From NCBI RefSeq assembly GCF_023896955.1, contig NZ_JAMHIW010000005.1, forward strand, positions 345,219 to 409,218: a stretch of 64,000 bases of DNA. Reading direction: 5' to 3'. The DNA is from Micromonospora sp. RHAY321. Its GTDB lineage: Bacteria; Actinomycetota; Actinomycetes; Mycobacteriales; Micromonosporaceae. A program made the translations under genes and the position numbers. Under the pieces are notes generated by a model, which saw only the letters and a program-made list of their open reading frames with translations, did no database searches and was not told the origin of the DNA. Below, one piece after another: positions 52,545 through 61,291 of this stretch. The stretch's first letter is position 1. Every line of letters starts with the position of its first letter.

Positions 52545-53687
52545 TCAGGCCCGCCGGTTGGTGGCGGCGACGGCCAGCCCGGTCAGCGCGGTCCGTGCCG
52601 TCCGGTCCACGGGTGCGGCGTCGAGCGCGGCCAGCGCGTCGCCCACCCGTTCGGCGATCATCCGCTCCACCCGGGCCACCGCGCCGGTCTCGGCGACCAG
52701 CTCGGCGAGCCGGTCGACGGGCCCTCCGCTCGCCCGTTCCAGCGCGTCGAGCTGGGCCGGCGTGGCCAGCTCCCGGGCCAGCATGAGCAGTGCGGTCGGC
52801 TTTCCGGTGCGCAGGTCGTCGCCGGCCGGCTTTCCGGTGGCGGCCGGGTCGCCGTAGACGCCGAGCAGGTCGTCGCGGAGCTGGAACGCCTCACCGACGG
52901 CCACACCGTAGCGGGTGTACGCGGTGACCAGCGGGTCGTCGGCGGGCATCCCCGCCAGGCATGCGCCGAAGAGCAGTGGCCGCTGGACGGTGTAGCTGGC
53001 CGTCTTGTAGCGGGCCACCCGCAGCGCCCGGTCGACCGACCAGTTGACGGCGTCGTTCTCGCCGAGCACGTCGAGGTACTGCCCGGCGACCGTCTCCACC
53101 CGCATCTGGTCGTAGCAGCGGCGGACCTCGAACAGCCGGGCCGGCGGCACGGCGGCGTGTGCCAGCAGCCGGTCGGCCCAGACCATGCAGAGATCGCCGA
53201 TGAGGATGGCGACGGCCTCGCCGAACCGGTCCGGGTCGCCCCGGTGGCCGGCGGCGATGTGCTGGGCGGCGAGTGCCACGTGCGCGGTGGGCCGGCCGCG
53301 GCGGGTGGTGGAGGCGTCCATCACGTCGTCGTGGACGAGCGCGAAGGTGTGCAGCAGCTCCAGCGCGGCCAGCGCGGGCAGCACCGGTGGCAGCGGCTCG
53401 GTGCCGCCGACCGCTCCGCGCCAGCCCCAGTAGGCGAAGGTCGGCCGGATCCGCTTGCCGCCGGCCAGGACGGCGTCCCGCGCGGCCGCCGCGAAGCCAC
53501 CCATCGCCGGGTCGATCTCGCCCAACGTGTCGACCTCGGCCGTGAGGAAGGTGGCCAGTGTGTCGTCCACCGCGGTGATCAGGTCCTTGGTGTACGCGGC
53601 CAGCACGGCGCGGACCGGATCGTCCCCGTCGCCCGGCCGGTCCGGCGCCAGGCGGATCGCGTTACCCGCAACTGCGTCGTTGGCCAT
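52545..53687 (-). CDS. crtE: Polyprenyl (geranylgeranyl) diphosphate synthase
   Basis: 380 residues. Condenses IPP with allylic diphosphates. Seen: the first Asp-rich motif in ALVHDDVMDASTTRRGRP, GKRIRPTFAYW, ILIGDLCMVWADRL and the second Asp-rich motif in FQLRDDLLGVYGDP. Product length (likely C20, from its place in the carotenoid cluster) is inferred. It starts the minus-strand crt unit, divergent from crtB. Confidence 0.92.
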   Translation of the reverse strand: MANDAVAGNAIRLAPDRPGDGDDPVRAVLAAYTKDLITAVDDTLATFLTAEVDTLGEIDPAMGGFAAAARDAVLAGGKRIRPTFAYWGWRGAVGGTEPLPPVLPALAALELLHTFALVHDDVMDASTTRRGRPTAHVALAAQHIAAGHRGDPDRFGEAVAILIGDLCMVWADRLLAHAAVPPARLFEVRRCYDQMRVETVAGQYLDVLGENDAVNWSVDRALRVARYKTASYTVQRPLLFGACLAGMPADDPLVTAYTRYGVAVGEAFQLRDDLLGVYGDPAATGKPAGDDLRTGKPTALLMLARELATPAQLDALERASGGPVDRLAELVAETGAVARVERMIAERVGDALAALDAAPVDRTARTALTGLAVAATNRRA

Positions 53688-53697
53688 GCGGCCGAGC

Positions 53698-53741
53698 GTA
53701 CCCTAGGGTTACGAGTTGCGTCGATTGGTGCGTCGATAAGG
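53698..53741. promoter_or_regulatory. crtE-crtB divergent control region
   Basis: 65-bp gap. It holds a CCCTAGGG palindrome with GTA/TTAC flanks (53698-53712). Two direct repeats GCGTCGAT (53718-53725 and 53730-53737) are spaced 12 bp apart, with a related GCGTCGTTGG at 53674-53683 inside crtE. It is a candidate binding site for the LitR/CarH-like regulator; direct repeats are typical of CarH sites. Confidence 0.4.
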
Positions 53742-53752
53742 GAGGAGGCCCG

Positions 53753-54676
53753 GTGGACACGGATCTCACCGCCGCCTATGACCGGTGCCGCGAACTGCAC
53801 AGAGGGCACGGCCGCACCTACTATCTCGCCACCAGGCTGCTCCCCGCGTGGAAACGGCGACACGTGCACGCCCTCTACGGGTTCACCCGGTACGCCGACG
53901 AGATCGTCGACCGCACCGAGGACCTGCCGCCGGCCGAGCGGGCCGCCCGGCTCGACGACTGGGCCAACCGGTTCGTGGCCGGTCTGCACGGCGCGCCGGT
54001 CGACGATCCGCTCCTGCCGGCCGTGCTGCACACGATCGCCGTCTTCGATCTCGACCGGGACGATTTTGCGTCGTTTCTGAAGAGCATGGCGATGGACCTG
54101 ACCGTCGCCGCGTATCCGACCTACGACCACCTGCTCGACTACATGGAGGGCTCGGCGGCGGTCATCGGCACCATGATGCTGCCGATCCTGGGCAGCTCCG
54201 ACCCGGCGGCGGCCCGGGAGCCCGCCCGGCAGCTCGGCTTCGCCTTCCAGCTCACCAACTTCATCCGGGACGTCGCCGAGGACCTCGACCGGGGCCGCAC
54301 CTACCTGCCGGACGAGGACCTCGCGAAGTTCGGCGTCACCCGCGACGAGTTGGCCCGGGCCCGCGTGCGGGGGCGCGGTACCCCCCGGACCCGGGAGCTG
54401 ATCGAGTACGAGGTCACCCGGGCCCAGGCCCACTACGCCGCCGCCGCGCCGGGCATCACCATGCTCGCGCCCGCCTCGCAGGCCTGCATGCGCACCGCGT
54501 ACGCGCTCTACGGCGGCATCCTCGACGAGGTGGCCGCGCAGGACTACGACGTCTTCACCCGGCGGGCCCTGGTGCCGCAGCGACGCCGGATGGCGGTGGC
54601 CGCCCGCGCGCTGCTGACCTCGACCGGTACCCCGGTCACGATTCCCGGGCCGACGGTCCACCCGGCGGCCCGGTGA
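53753..54676 (+). CDS. crtB: Phytoene synthase
   Basis: 307 residues. Joins two GGPP to phytoene. Seen: YYLATRLLPAWKRRHVHALY, the Asp-rich YADEIVDRTED, then FQLTNFIRDVAEDLDRGRTY with the second Asp-rich motif and YLPDEDLAKFGV. GTG start with GGGAGGAGG about 5 nt upstream. Divergent from crtE; together with crtE, crtI and idi it completes a lycopene pathway. No cyclase is seen in the window. Confidence 0.95.
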   Translation: MDTDLTAAYDRCRELHRGHGRTYYLATRLLPAWKRRHVHALYGFTRYADEIVDRTEDLPPAERAARLDDWANRFVAGLHGAPVDDPLLPAVLHTIAVFDLDRDDFASFLKSMAMDLTVAAYPTYDHLLDYMEGSAAVIGTMMLPILGSSDPAAAREPARQLGFAFQLTNFIRDVAEDLDRGRTYLPDEDLAKFGVTRDELARARVRGRGTPRTRELIEYEVTRAQAHYAAAAPGITMLAPASQACMRTAYALYGGILDEVAAQDYDVFTRRALVPQRRRMAVAARALLTSTGTPVTIPGPTVHPAAR

Positions 54677-54722
54677 CCGCGAGCACCGCGATCGTGCTCA
54701 TCACCCGGAATGGGGCGGCAGC

Positions 54723-55808
54723 TCAGAGCACCGAGTGCAGCGCCTCGACCAGCTCGTCCACCCGGTCGTGCTCGGCCAGCCGGGCGGTGGCGTACGCGAA
54801 GGTGTAGCCGCGCTCCGGGTCGGCCCACGCGCTGCTGCCGCCGAGGCCGCCCATGCCCCAGCTGCCATCCTGTTCCCACTGCATGCCCAGCGTCCATGCG
54901 ACCTGGCGGTCCAGCACCAGGTCCGGCCCGTCGTACTGGACCCGGGTCGCCTCGGTCACCAGGTCCTGGCCGAACAGCCGGACGTCGTCCAGGACGCCGC
55001 CGGCCAGCAGGCCGGCGTAGAGCCGGGCCAGGCCGGACGCGGTGGCGTGCAGGTTGACCGCCGGCATCTCGGCACCCCGCCAGAGCGGAGTGTTCAGCAC
55101 GGCGAGATCCTGACCGCCGGCCGGGTTGCCCATGGCCCGTGCCCGCAGTGATCCCGGCTCGCCGAGCGCCCGAACCGGCCACTGCGGGTCGCCGTACCGC
55201 AGGTCCGCGCAGCGCCGCTGGTCCGCCTCGGACAGCGCGAAGCCGAGGTCCAGCCGCCAGGGACCGGCGATCTCGTCGGCCAGGAAACGGCCCACCGGCC
55301 GGCCGTCGACCCGGCGGACCAGCTCGCCCACCAGGTGCCCGTACGTCCAGGCGTGCTCCCCGGCCACCGAACCGGGCGCCCATTCGGGCTCGGCGGCGGC
55401 CAGATCCCCGGCGAGCAGCGCCCAGTCGGCGATCGCGGTGGCCGGCCGGGGTACCGGGAAGGCCGGCAGCCCGGCGGTGTGCGACAGCACCTGGCGCACC
55501 GTGGCCGGGGTCTGGAACTCCGGCCAGTACCGGTCGACCGGCGCGTCGAGGTCGACCCGCCCCCGGTCGACCAGCATCAGCAGGCAGAGCGCGGCCACCG
55601 GCTTGCCGACGGAGTAGACGTTGACCAGCGTGTCCGGCCGCCACGGGTCGCCGCCCGCCGCGCCGCCCGCCGCGCCGGTGCGGGAGCCGCCGGTCAGGTC
55701 GAGCACCGGGTGGCCGTCGTACCAGACGGTCAGGCTGGCGCCGGACTCCCGGCCGGTCGCGAGCAGATCGTGGAAGCAGTTCCGGACCGGACCGAAGCGT
55801 TCGTGCAT
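54723..55808 (-). CDS. Serine hydrolase, beta-lactamase/esterase (class C-like) family
   Basis: 361 residues. Seen: the SxxK nucleophile in VNVYSVGKPVAALCL, the Tyr in WTYGHLVGELVRRV, LSHTAGLPAFP, and GLGGSSAWADPERG near the end in the K/HTG position. The family includes esterases and D-amino peptidases, so beta-lactam hydrolysis is not implied. There is no signal peptide. A TACGGT -10 ends 6 nt before the ATG (leaderless). It converges with crtB. Confidence 0.9.
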   Translation of the reverse strand: MHERFGPVRNCFHDLLATGRESGASLTVWYDGHPVLDLTGGSRTGAAGGAAGGDPWRPDTLVNVYSVGKPVAALCLLMLVDRGRVDLDAPVDRYWPEFQTPATVRQVLSHTAGLPAFPVPRPATAIADWALLAGDLAAAEPEWAPGSVAGEHAWTYGHLVGELVRRVDGRPVGRFLADEIAGPWRLDLGFALSEADQRRCADLRYGDPQWPVRALGEPGSLRARAMGNPAGGQDLAVLNTPLWRGAEMPAVNLHATASGLARLYAGLLAGGVLDDVRLFGQDLVTEATRVQYDGPDLVLDRQVAWTLGMQWEQDGSWGMGGLGGSSAWADPERGYTFAYATARLAEHDRVDELVEALHSVL

Positions 55809-55899
55809 GGCGCCACCGTAGGCGGCTCGGGCAGTGAGCGCGCCGACTTTTCCCCGGACCCCGATGGTCGGGGCGGGATCGCTGGGGGATGCTGTCCAG

Positions 55900-57375
55900 G
55901 TGGCGGAGCCGGAGCTGGTGGATGTGGTCGTGATCGGGCTTGGCGTCGGCGGCGAGGAGGTGGCCGGGCGGCTCGCCGAGGCCGGTCTGAGCGTCGTCGG
56001 CATCGAGCGGGACCTGGTCGGCGGGGAGTGCCCGTACTGGGGCTGCATCCCGAGCAAGATGATGATCAGGGCGGCCAACGCCCTCGCCGAGGCGCGCCGG
56101 GTCGACGGGCTGGCCGGAACGGCGCAGGTCCAGCCGGACTGGGCGCCGGTGGCGAAGCGGATCCGCGAGGAGGCCACCGACACCTGGGACGACACGGTCG
56201 CGGTGCGGCGGTTCACCGATCGGGGCGGCCGGTTCGTCCGGGGCAGCGGTCGGCTCGACGGCCCGGGTCGGGTCCGGGTCGGCGACCAGGTGTTCCAGGC
56301 CCGGCACGGGATCGTCCTGGGCACCGGCACCCGACCCTCGGTGCCGCCGATCGACGGCCTGGCCGACACTCCGTACTGGACCAACCACCAGGCGATCGAG
56401 GTCGAGCAGTTGCCGGAGTCGCTGCTGGTGCTCGGCGGCGGCGCGATCGGGCTGGAGCTGGCCCAGGTCTTCGCCCGCTTCGGGGTCCGGGTCACCGTCG
56501 TGGAGGCGCTGGACCGGGTGCTGGCCCTCGAGGAGCCGGAGGCGTCCGAGGTCGCCGCCGCGGCGCTGCGCGCCGACGGCGTGGACATCCACACCGGGGT
56601 ACGCGCCGAGCGGGTCGGGCACGACGGGCACCGGTTCACGCTGCGCGGCGCCGGTGGAGCGGAGTTCACCGCCGACCGGCTGCTGGTCGTGACCGGACGG
56701 CGGGCACACCTGGACGAGCTGGGGCTCGACACGGTCGGCGTGAACGCCAACCAGCGCTACCTTCCGGTGGACGACCGGTTGCAGGTCTCCGACGGCATCT
56801 GGGCGGTCGGTGACGTGACCGGCGAGGGCGCCTTCACCCACATCGCCATGTACCAGGCCGGCATCGTGATCGCCGACGTCCTCGCCAACGCCCGGCAGGC
56901 GAACGCGGGGCCGGACGCCAGCGGGACCGCCAGCGTGGTCGGGGGCGCGATGGGCGCGGCCAGCTCGCTCGGTGCCAGCGGGTCGAGCGGGTCGGCCGGC
57001 AGCGTGCCGCGCGCCGACTACCGGGCGCTGCCCCGGGTGACGTTCACCGACCCCGAGGTCGGCGCGGTCGGGCTGACCGAGAGTCAGGCCCGGGAGCGCG
57101 GCATCAATGTGCAGGTCGGCTTCACCAAGCTCGGCAGCTCGACGCGGGGCTGGATCCACCGGGTCGGCGACGAGGGGTTCATCAAGCTGATCGCGGACGC
57201 CGACCAGGGCGTGCTGATCGGCGCGACGTCGGTCGGCCCGGCGGGCGGCGAGGTCCTCTCGGCGCTGGTGGTGGCGGTGCACGCCGCGGTGCCACTGAGC
57301 CAGCTCCGGCACATGATCTACGCCTACCCGACCTTCCACCGGGCCATCGAGGACGCCCTGCGCGACCTGTCCTGA
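55900..57375 (+). CDS. Pyridine nucleotide-disulfide oxidoreductase (dihydrolipoamide-dehydrogenase-like)
   Basis: About 491 residues. FAD site DVVVIGLGVGGEEVAGRLAE, redox-active disulfide in GGECPYWGCIPSKMM, NAD site LLVLGGGAIGLELAQVFARFG, GIWAVGDVTGEGAFTHIA, and dimerisation-domain end HMIYAYPTFHRAIED (the usual catalytic His-Glu pair HxxxxE is in AYPTFHRAIED). An Ala/Gly/Ser-rich insertion of about 45 residues precedes the dimerisation domain. The GTG at 55900 follows a GATGCT -10-like hexamer by 6 nt; an upstream GTG at 55834 is in frame. The substrate is uncertain (lipoamide, mycothione or a metal). Confidence 0.88.
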   Translation: MAEPELVDVVVIGLGVGGEEVAGRLAEAGLSVVGIERDLVGGECPYWGCIPSKMMIRAANALAEARRVDGLAGTAQVQPDWAPVAKRIREEATDTWDDTVAVRRFTDRGGRFVRGSGRLDGPGRVRVGDQVFQARHGIVLGTGTRPSVPPIDGLADTPYWTNHQAIEVEQLPESLLVLGGGAIGLELAQVFARFGVRVTVVEALDRVLALEEPEASEVAAAALRADGVDIHTGVRAERVGHDGHRFTLRGAGGAEFTADRLLVVTGRRAHLDELGLDTVGVNANQRYLPVDDRLQVSDGIWAVGDVTGEGAFTHIAMYQAGIVIADVLANARQANAGPDASGTASVVGGAMGAASSLGASGSSGSAGSVPRADYRALPRVTFTDPEVGAVGLTESQARERGINVQVGFTKLGSSTRGWIHRVGDEGFIKLIADADQGVLIGATSVGPAGGEVLSALVVAVHAAVPLSQLRHMIYAYPTFHRAIEDALRDLS

Positions 57376-57479
57376 CACTGTCGAGACGGGAAGCGACGGG
57401 CAAGGCGCGGCAAGGAAGCGGCAATTGCTCCGCAGTTTGCTGTTCAGTTCTTTCATTCTGGTGACGTACGATTGCGGTC

Positions 57480-58481
57480 GTGACCAAGCGGTTGACTGAA
57501 GTTGCCAAGAAGGCGGGCGTCAGCGAGGCCACCGTCAGCCGGGTGCTCAACGGTCGGGACGGGGTCTCCGAGGCGACCCGGACGGCCGTGCTGACGGCGC
57601 TGGACGTGCTCGGCTACGAACGGCCGACCAAGCTGCGTGGCGAGCGTGCCCGGCTGGTCGGGCTGGTGCTGCCCGAGCTGCAGAACCCGATCTTCCCGGC
57701 GCTCGCCGAGGTGGTCACCGGTTCCCTCGCCCAACGGGGCTACACCCCGGCGCTCTGCGCCCGCACCATCGGCGGCGTCTCCGAGATGGACTACGTGGAG
57801 ATGCTCCTCGACCACCAGGTGTCCGGGGTGATCTTCGCCGGTGGCTCGTACGCGCTCGCCGACGCCAAGCACGACCACTACCGCCGGCTGACCGACCGTG
57901 GCCTGCCGGTGGTGCTGGTCAACGCGGGCGTGGACGAGTTGGGCTTCCCCCGGGTGTCCACGGACGACGCGGTGGCGGTGGAGCAGGCGTACGGGCACCT
58001 GCGCTCGCTGGGGCACGAACGGATCGGGATGGTGCTCGGCCCGGAGGGGCACGTGCCGTCCCGGCGCAAGCTGGACGCGATGATCCGGGCGGCGGGCTGG
58101 GCCGACGACACGGACTGCGTCGAGCGTTCCAGCTTCTCCATGGAGGGGGCGCGGGTCGCCGCCACCAAGCTCGTCGAGCACGGCGTCACCGGGATCATCT
58201 GCGCCAGCGACGTGCTCGCCCTGGGCACGATCCGGGCCGCGCGCCGGCTGGGTCGTGTGGTGCCAACCGACGTGTCGGTGGTGGGCTTCGACGACTCGGC
58301 GTTCATGACCTGCACCGACCCGCCGCTGACCACGGTTCGGCAGCCCATCGAGACGATGGGGCAGGCTGCGGTCGACCTGCTGGTGACCCAGATCGAGGGT
58401 GCCGGCGTGCTGCAGGACGAGTTGCTGTTCGAGCCCGAGCTGGTGGTACGCGGTTCCACCGCGCCGGCCCCCGGCCGCTGA
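57480..58481 (+). CDS. LacI family transcriptional regulator
   Basis: 333 residues. The N-terminal LacI helix-turn-helix is LTEVAKKAGVSEATVSRVLN, then GRDGVSEATRTAVLTALD. The sugar-binding core has GLVLPELQNPIFPALAE, GVIFAGGSYAL, GFPRVSTDDAVAVEQAYGHL, SLGHERIGMV and ASDVLALGTIRAARRLG. The GTG follows a TACGAT -10 (57467-57472) by 7 nt. It precedes the ABC sugar operon and probably represses it until a disaccharide-type inducer is present. Confidence 0.94.
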   Translation: MTKRLTEVAKKAGVSEATVSRVLNGRDGVSEATRTAVLTALDVLGYERPTKLRGERARLVGLVLPELQNPIFPALAEVVTGSLAQRGYTPALCARTIGGVSEMDYVEMLLDHQVSGVIFAGGSYALADAKHDHYRRLTDRGLPVVLVNAGVDELGFPRVSTDDAVAVEQAYGHLRSLGHERIGMVLGPEGHVPSRRKLDAMIRAAGWADDTDCVERSSFSMEGARVAATKLVEHGVTGIICASDVLALGTIRAARRLGRVVPTDVSVVGFDDSAFMTCTDPPLTTVRQPIETMGQAAVDLLVTQIEGAGVLQDELLFEPELVVRGSTAPAPGR

Positions 58482-58858
58482 CGGTCCCGCCCGACGACTG
58501 ACTGGTCCACCCGGCCACGGGGTCACCCCCTGGTCGCCGAACGGCGCTCCGGCCGTCGACCGCTTCCCGCGGTCGGCGGCCTTTTTCGTCGTTGCTGAGG
58601 GTGAGCAGGGCTGGCGCGATCCGGTCGTGGCCATAAAGGACGAAAAGCCGACATCTCGGTCTGCTTTCAAGATCTTGCCAACATCTGTCGTTAGTAAGTC
58701 GTGTCCTTTCACAACAGAATCGATACCTTGCCGAAATGAGTCGGCCTCGCTACAGTGACTCCACTCACACCTGGCTCCGACGCAGCTACTGGGCGTCAGG
58801 TCGCATCACCGCAGATCACGAACGTCATGGAGACACCCGTTCCCGAAGGGATGGACAG
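58482..58858 (+). promoter_or_regulatory. 377-bp region: lacI terminator and promoter of the sugar-uptake operon
   Basis: A hairpin at 58552-58580 (11 of 12 bp) with TTTTT (58582-58586) ends lacI. A good promoter follows: TTGCCG (58728-58733), 17-bp spacer, TACAGT (58751-58756). CTTGCCGAAAT at 58727-58737 overlaps the -35 and is echoed by CTTGCCAACAT at 58674-58684, 53 bp upstream, so both may be LacI-protein sites. No gene is seen. Confidence 0.65.
58552..58587 (+). terminator. Rho-independent terminator of lacI-type gene
   Basis: Stem 58552-58563 / 58569-58580 (11 of 12 bp), 5-nt loop, then a run of five T. Confidence 0.82.
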
Positions 58859-60238
58859 ATGTCCGTACCGCAATACCGAAAGGCTGCGGCGTTAGCGCTC
58901 GTGGCCGGCCTGGGGTTCAGCCTGACGGCATGCTCCACGAAGAGCGACGACAAGGACACGAACGCAGGCGGCAAGGTCACCATCACGGTCGACTGCCAGC
59001 CGGTGGGCGCTCAGAAAGAGCTGCTGAAGAACTGGAACGACGATGTCGCCGAGTTCCAGCGGCAGAACCCCGACATCATCATCAAGAGCGTGAGCGTCGG
59101 CGAGCAGTGCAACAACCCGCCGGACTTCACCGCCCGCCTCGCCGGCGGCACCGTGACCGACGTGTTCTACGGGTACATGACCGATCTCCAGCAGGTGCTC
59201 GACTCCGGTCAGGCGATGGACATCTCCCAGTACGTCAACAAGGACACGATCCCGACCTGGGACAGCGTCGACCCGGCCCTCAAGGAGGTCTTCACCGACG
59301 GCGGCAAGCTCTACGCCGTCCCGGTGAAGAACTACTCGATGGGCCTGGTCTACAACAAGGTCCTGTTCCAGCAGGCGGGGCTCGACGTCAACAACCCGCC
59401 GAAGACCTGGGCCGAGGTCCGGGCCGCCGCCAAGAAGATCGCCGGGCTCGGCAACGGCATCGCCGGCTACTCGGAGTACAGCGCCGGCAACACCGGCGGC
59501 TGGCACTTCACCTCCCTGCTCTACTCGCAGGGCGGCCAGGTGCTCAGCGCCGACGGCAAGAAGGCCGACTTCAACAACGCCGCCGGCAAGCAGGTCCTGC
59601 AGAACCTCAAGGACATGCGGTACGGCGACAACAGCATGGGCGCCCGTCAGCTGCTGCAGTGGGGTGACCTGCTGACCAACGCCGGTGCGGGCAAGGTCGG
59701 CATGTTCATCGGCGCGCCCGACTCCACCCAGGCGATCGTCAGCCAGTTCCAGGGCAAGTTCCAGGACTGGGCGATGAGCCCGCTGCCCGGCCAGGACGGC
59801 CCGGCGAAGGGCACCCTCGGTGGCGGCGAGGGCTACTTCTTCAAGAAGGACCTCTCTCCGGAGCAGGTCAAGGCCGGTCTGAAGTGGATCGCGTACCAGA
59901 AGCTGACGCCGGGCAAGGGCCAGTTCGACTACGTCCGGGCCAAGCCGCAGAACTACCCGGTGGGTCTGCCCCAGCCGCTGCTCTTCGCCAACGGCAGCGA
60001 GGCACAGAAGCAGGAGCTGGAGCTGCGCAAGGCGAACGCGAACGTCGACACCGCGAACTTCGCGCTCTTCGAGGCGACCCCGGTTCCGATCAAGGGCGAG
60101 CCGCGCAACGCGCAGGCGGTCTACGCGGTGCTCGACGCGGCGATGTCCGGGGTGCTGACGAACCCGAACGCGAACATCGACGCGCTGCTCAAGACGGCTG
60201 AAGAGAAGGTCAACCAGCTCCTGGCCGCCGAGAGCTGA
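58859..60238 (+). CDS. ABC transporter sugar-binding lipoprotein
   Basis: 459 residues. Lipoprotein signal (LVAGLGFSLTAC). Family-1 extracellular solute-binding protein: VTITVDCQPVGAQKELL, LAGGTVTDVFYGYMTDLQQV, LYAVPVKNYSMGLVYNKVLF, GNTGGWHFTSLLYSQGG and a conserved C-terminal helix region. It captures an oligosaccharide for two permeases encoded next. The ATG has GAAGGGA about 8 nt upstream. No ATPase gene is in the unit; a shared MsiK-type ATPase elsewhere is typical of actinomycetes. Confidence 0.93.
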   Translation: MSVPQYRKAAALALVAGLGFSLTACSTKSDDKDTNAGGKVTITVDCQPVGAQKELLKNWNDDVAEFQRQNPDIIIKSVSVGEQCNNPPDFTARLAGGTVTDVFYGYMTDLQQVLDSGQAMDISQYVNKDTIPTWDSVDPALKEVFTDGGKLYAVPVKNYSMGLVYNKVLFQQAGLDVNNPPKTWAEVRAAAKKIAGLGNGIAGYSEYSAGNTGGWHFTSLLYSQGGQVLSADGKKADFNNAAGKQVLQNLKDMRYGDNSMGARQLLQWGDLLTNAGAGKVGMFIGAPDSTQAIVSQFQGKFQDWAMSPLPGQDGPAKGTLGGGEGYFFKKDLSPEQVKAGLKWIAYQKLTPGKGQFDYVRAKPQNYPVGLPQPLLFANGSEAQKQELELRKANANVDTANFALFEATPVPIKGEPRNAQAVYAVLDAAMSGVLTNPNANIDALLKTAEEKVNQLLAAES

Positions 60239-60324
60239 TCCGGTCAGGTGGGGGCCGGTACGCCGAGCCGGCCCCCACCCCATCGCGCCGCACCGTCCGG
60301 TCACCGAACACCGCAGGAGTTGCC

Positions 60325-61278
60325 TTGGCGATCACCACCGTCCCGGGTGCCACCAGGAAACCGGGACGTCCCACACCGCCGTACGCGGGGCCGCAGCGTA
60401 CGAGCCTCGGCCGCAAGGTCAGGGACAACCTCACCGGTCACGCGTTCCTGATCGGCGCGGTGCTCTGCTTCGTCGTCTTCTCCTGGTACCCGATGATCCG
60501 CGGCATCGTGATGAGCTTCCAGCGCACCAGGCGCGGCGAGACCACCTGGGTGGGCTGGGACAACTACTCCCGCATCATCGCCGACCCCAGCTTCTGGCCC
60601 GCCTGGCAGAACACGCTCTACTTCACCCTGCTCGCGCTCGTCCTCGGGTACGCGGTGCCGTTCTTCGTGGCGATCCTGCTCAACGAGTTCCGCCACGCCA
60701 AGGGCTACCTGCGGATCCTGGTCTACCTGCCGGTGATGCTGCCGCCAGCCTCGGCGCTCTTCCTGTTCAAGTTCTACGCGTACGACCCCAGCGAGGCTGG
60801 CCTCTTCAACGCGATCCTCAAGGCGCTGCACCTGCCCACCTCGCAGTGGATGCAGTCGCCCGAGATGACGATGCCGGCGATGGTGGTCGCGTCGACCTGG
60901 ATGAACATGGGCGGCGCGGTGCTGATCTACCTGGCGGCGCTGCAGAACATCCCCGGCGAGCTCTACGAGGCGGCCGAGCTGGACGGCGCCGGGATCTGGC
61001 GGCGGATCGTCAACGTGACGATCCCGCAGACCCGGCTGATCCTCGCGCTCCTGGCGATGCTGCAGATCGTGGCCACGATGCAGCTCTTCATCGAGCCACT
61101 GATCCTCGCCAACGGCGCGGGCACGGAAGACTCCGCGACCTCGGTGGCGTACCTCATCTACCAGCACGGCTTCTTCCAGAACGACCTCAACGGCGCTGCG
61201 GCGCTCGGCGTGATCATGCTCGTGGTGCTGGCCGGCTTCTCCGCCGCCTACCTGCGGCTGAGCGCGAAACAGGACTAG
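60325..61278 (+). CDS. ABC sugar transporter permease (MalF-like)
   Basis: 317 residues, six membrane helices. Seen: AFLIGAVLCFVVFSWYPMIR and the ATPase-docking EAA loop ELYEAAELDGAGIWRRIVNV. The TTG start is chosen for the CAGGAG 6 nt upstream; it gives MAITTVPG. It pairs with the next permease. Confidence 0.92.
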   Translation: MAITTVPGATRKPGRPTPPYAGPQRTSLGRKVRDNLTGHAFLIGAVLCFVVFSWYPMIRGIVMSFQRTRRGETTWVGWDNYSRIIADPSFWPAWQNTLYFTLLALVLGYAVPFFVAILLNEFRHAKGYLRILVYLPVMLPPASALFLFKFYAYDPSEAGLFNAILKALHLPTSQWMQSPEMTMPAMVVASTWMNMGGAVLIYLAALQNIPGELYEAAELDGAGIWRRIVNVTIPQTRLILALLAMLQIVATMQLFIEPLILANGAGTEDSATSVAYLIYQHGFFQNDLNGAAALGVIMLVVLAGFSAAYLRLSAKQD

Positions 61279-61291
61279 GACGGGACGGGAA

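Noticed and set aside
54723..55808. Antibiotic-resistance beta-lactamase
   Set aside because: The SxxK/Tyr set is shared with many esterases and peptidases. No signal peptide is seen, so resistance is unsupported.
54544..57456. 970-codon minus-strand frame
   Set aside because: Runs through crtB, the serine hydrolase and the oxidoreductase in shadow frames. No motif supports it.
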